Positions 63,776-64,000 of a DNA stretch of 64,000 nucleotides are shown here, piece after piece; the first letter of the stretch is position 1; the number at the start of each line of letters is the position of its first letter. This DNA is from Orientallactaga sibirica (Eukaryota; Chordata; Mammalia; Rodentia; Dipodidae): the NCBI GenBank assembly GCA_036365145.1, contig JAEOAD010000052.1, positions 13,453,501-13,517,500 of the forward strand, written 5' to 3'. The notes below the pieces were generated by a model that was not told the origin of the DNA, ran no database searches, and worked only from the letters and a program-made list of their open reading frames with translations. A program made the translations under genes and the position numbers.

Positions 63776-64000
63776 TTAGGTCTCTTGTGGGCAAGACAGG
63801 GAATCTAACAATGTCTGCAGAGGTGTGCTGTCTGTTAAGTTGTCAGCAAACAAATATGAAGCCCCCACCATGCGTGAGGATAGAAAGTGGCCTATGACCA
63901 GCCTCTTGCAAAGTTGCAGGACCTCAACGCCCATGAGAGCCCAGGGCACGTGAATTCAGAGTCAAACAGGAACCCTCCAGCATGGCCCAGGCTCCTACAG

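Overview
This is nuclear DNA from a rodent: low gene density, four short exons with canonical mammalian splice signals and very long introns, and dense SINEs. The SINE set (7SL-derived B1-like, composite B4-like, and an abundant tRNA/ID-type SINE opening with 'ggctggagagatgg') together with MaLR/ORR1-like solo LTRs points to a rodent. The exact B1-like and tRNA-type SINE flavours match what I remember from jerboas (Dipodidae, Jaculus). The species is an inference from memory, not a search result.

The only protein-coding gene I can support is the receptor tyrosine kinase ALK, on the + strand, and only its extracellular middle is present. Four exons (19633-19764, 28175-28306, 30526-30626, 52741-52910) add up to 535 coding bases. 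Their sizes, phases and residues correspond to human ALK exons 6-9 (about c.1283-1817, residues 428-606): the LDL-receptor class A module and most of the second MAM domain. Exon 5 and exon 10 were not found, so the window starts inside intron 5 and ends inside intron 9. There is no promoter, UTR, kinase domain or polyadenylation site of ALK here.

Layout: 1-19632 is intron 5, which holds a 2.4-kb minisatellite of 58-bp units (7300-9724), solo LTRs including an LTR nested inside another LTR (16656-17672), an old L1 fragment and a 5S rRNA pseudogene (18367-18453). 19765-28174 is intron 6 (old L1, B4-like elements, MIRs). 28307-30525 is intron 7, nearly repeat-free. 30627-52740 is intron 8, which opens with a non-canonical GC donor and carries a 1.1-kb GATRYA hexamer array (31560-32660), a 47/48-bp minisatellite (43065-43311) and many SINEs. 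52911-64000 is intron 9, with L2, MER5-like and SINE insertions and a local 94-bp-period duplication.

Most open reading frames on either strand are chance frames or come from stop-free repeats. I saw no RNA gene other than the 5S pseudogene, no CRISPR array and no second gene. The most notable observations are the GC-AG intron, loss of the N445 glycosylation sequon, the two-letter hexamer array with its CAGATG E-boxes, the higher-order structure of the 58-bp minisatellite, and repeated SINE insertion at the same target sites.
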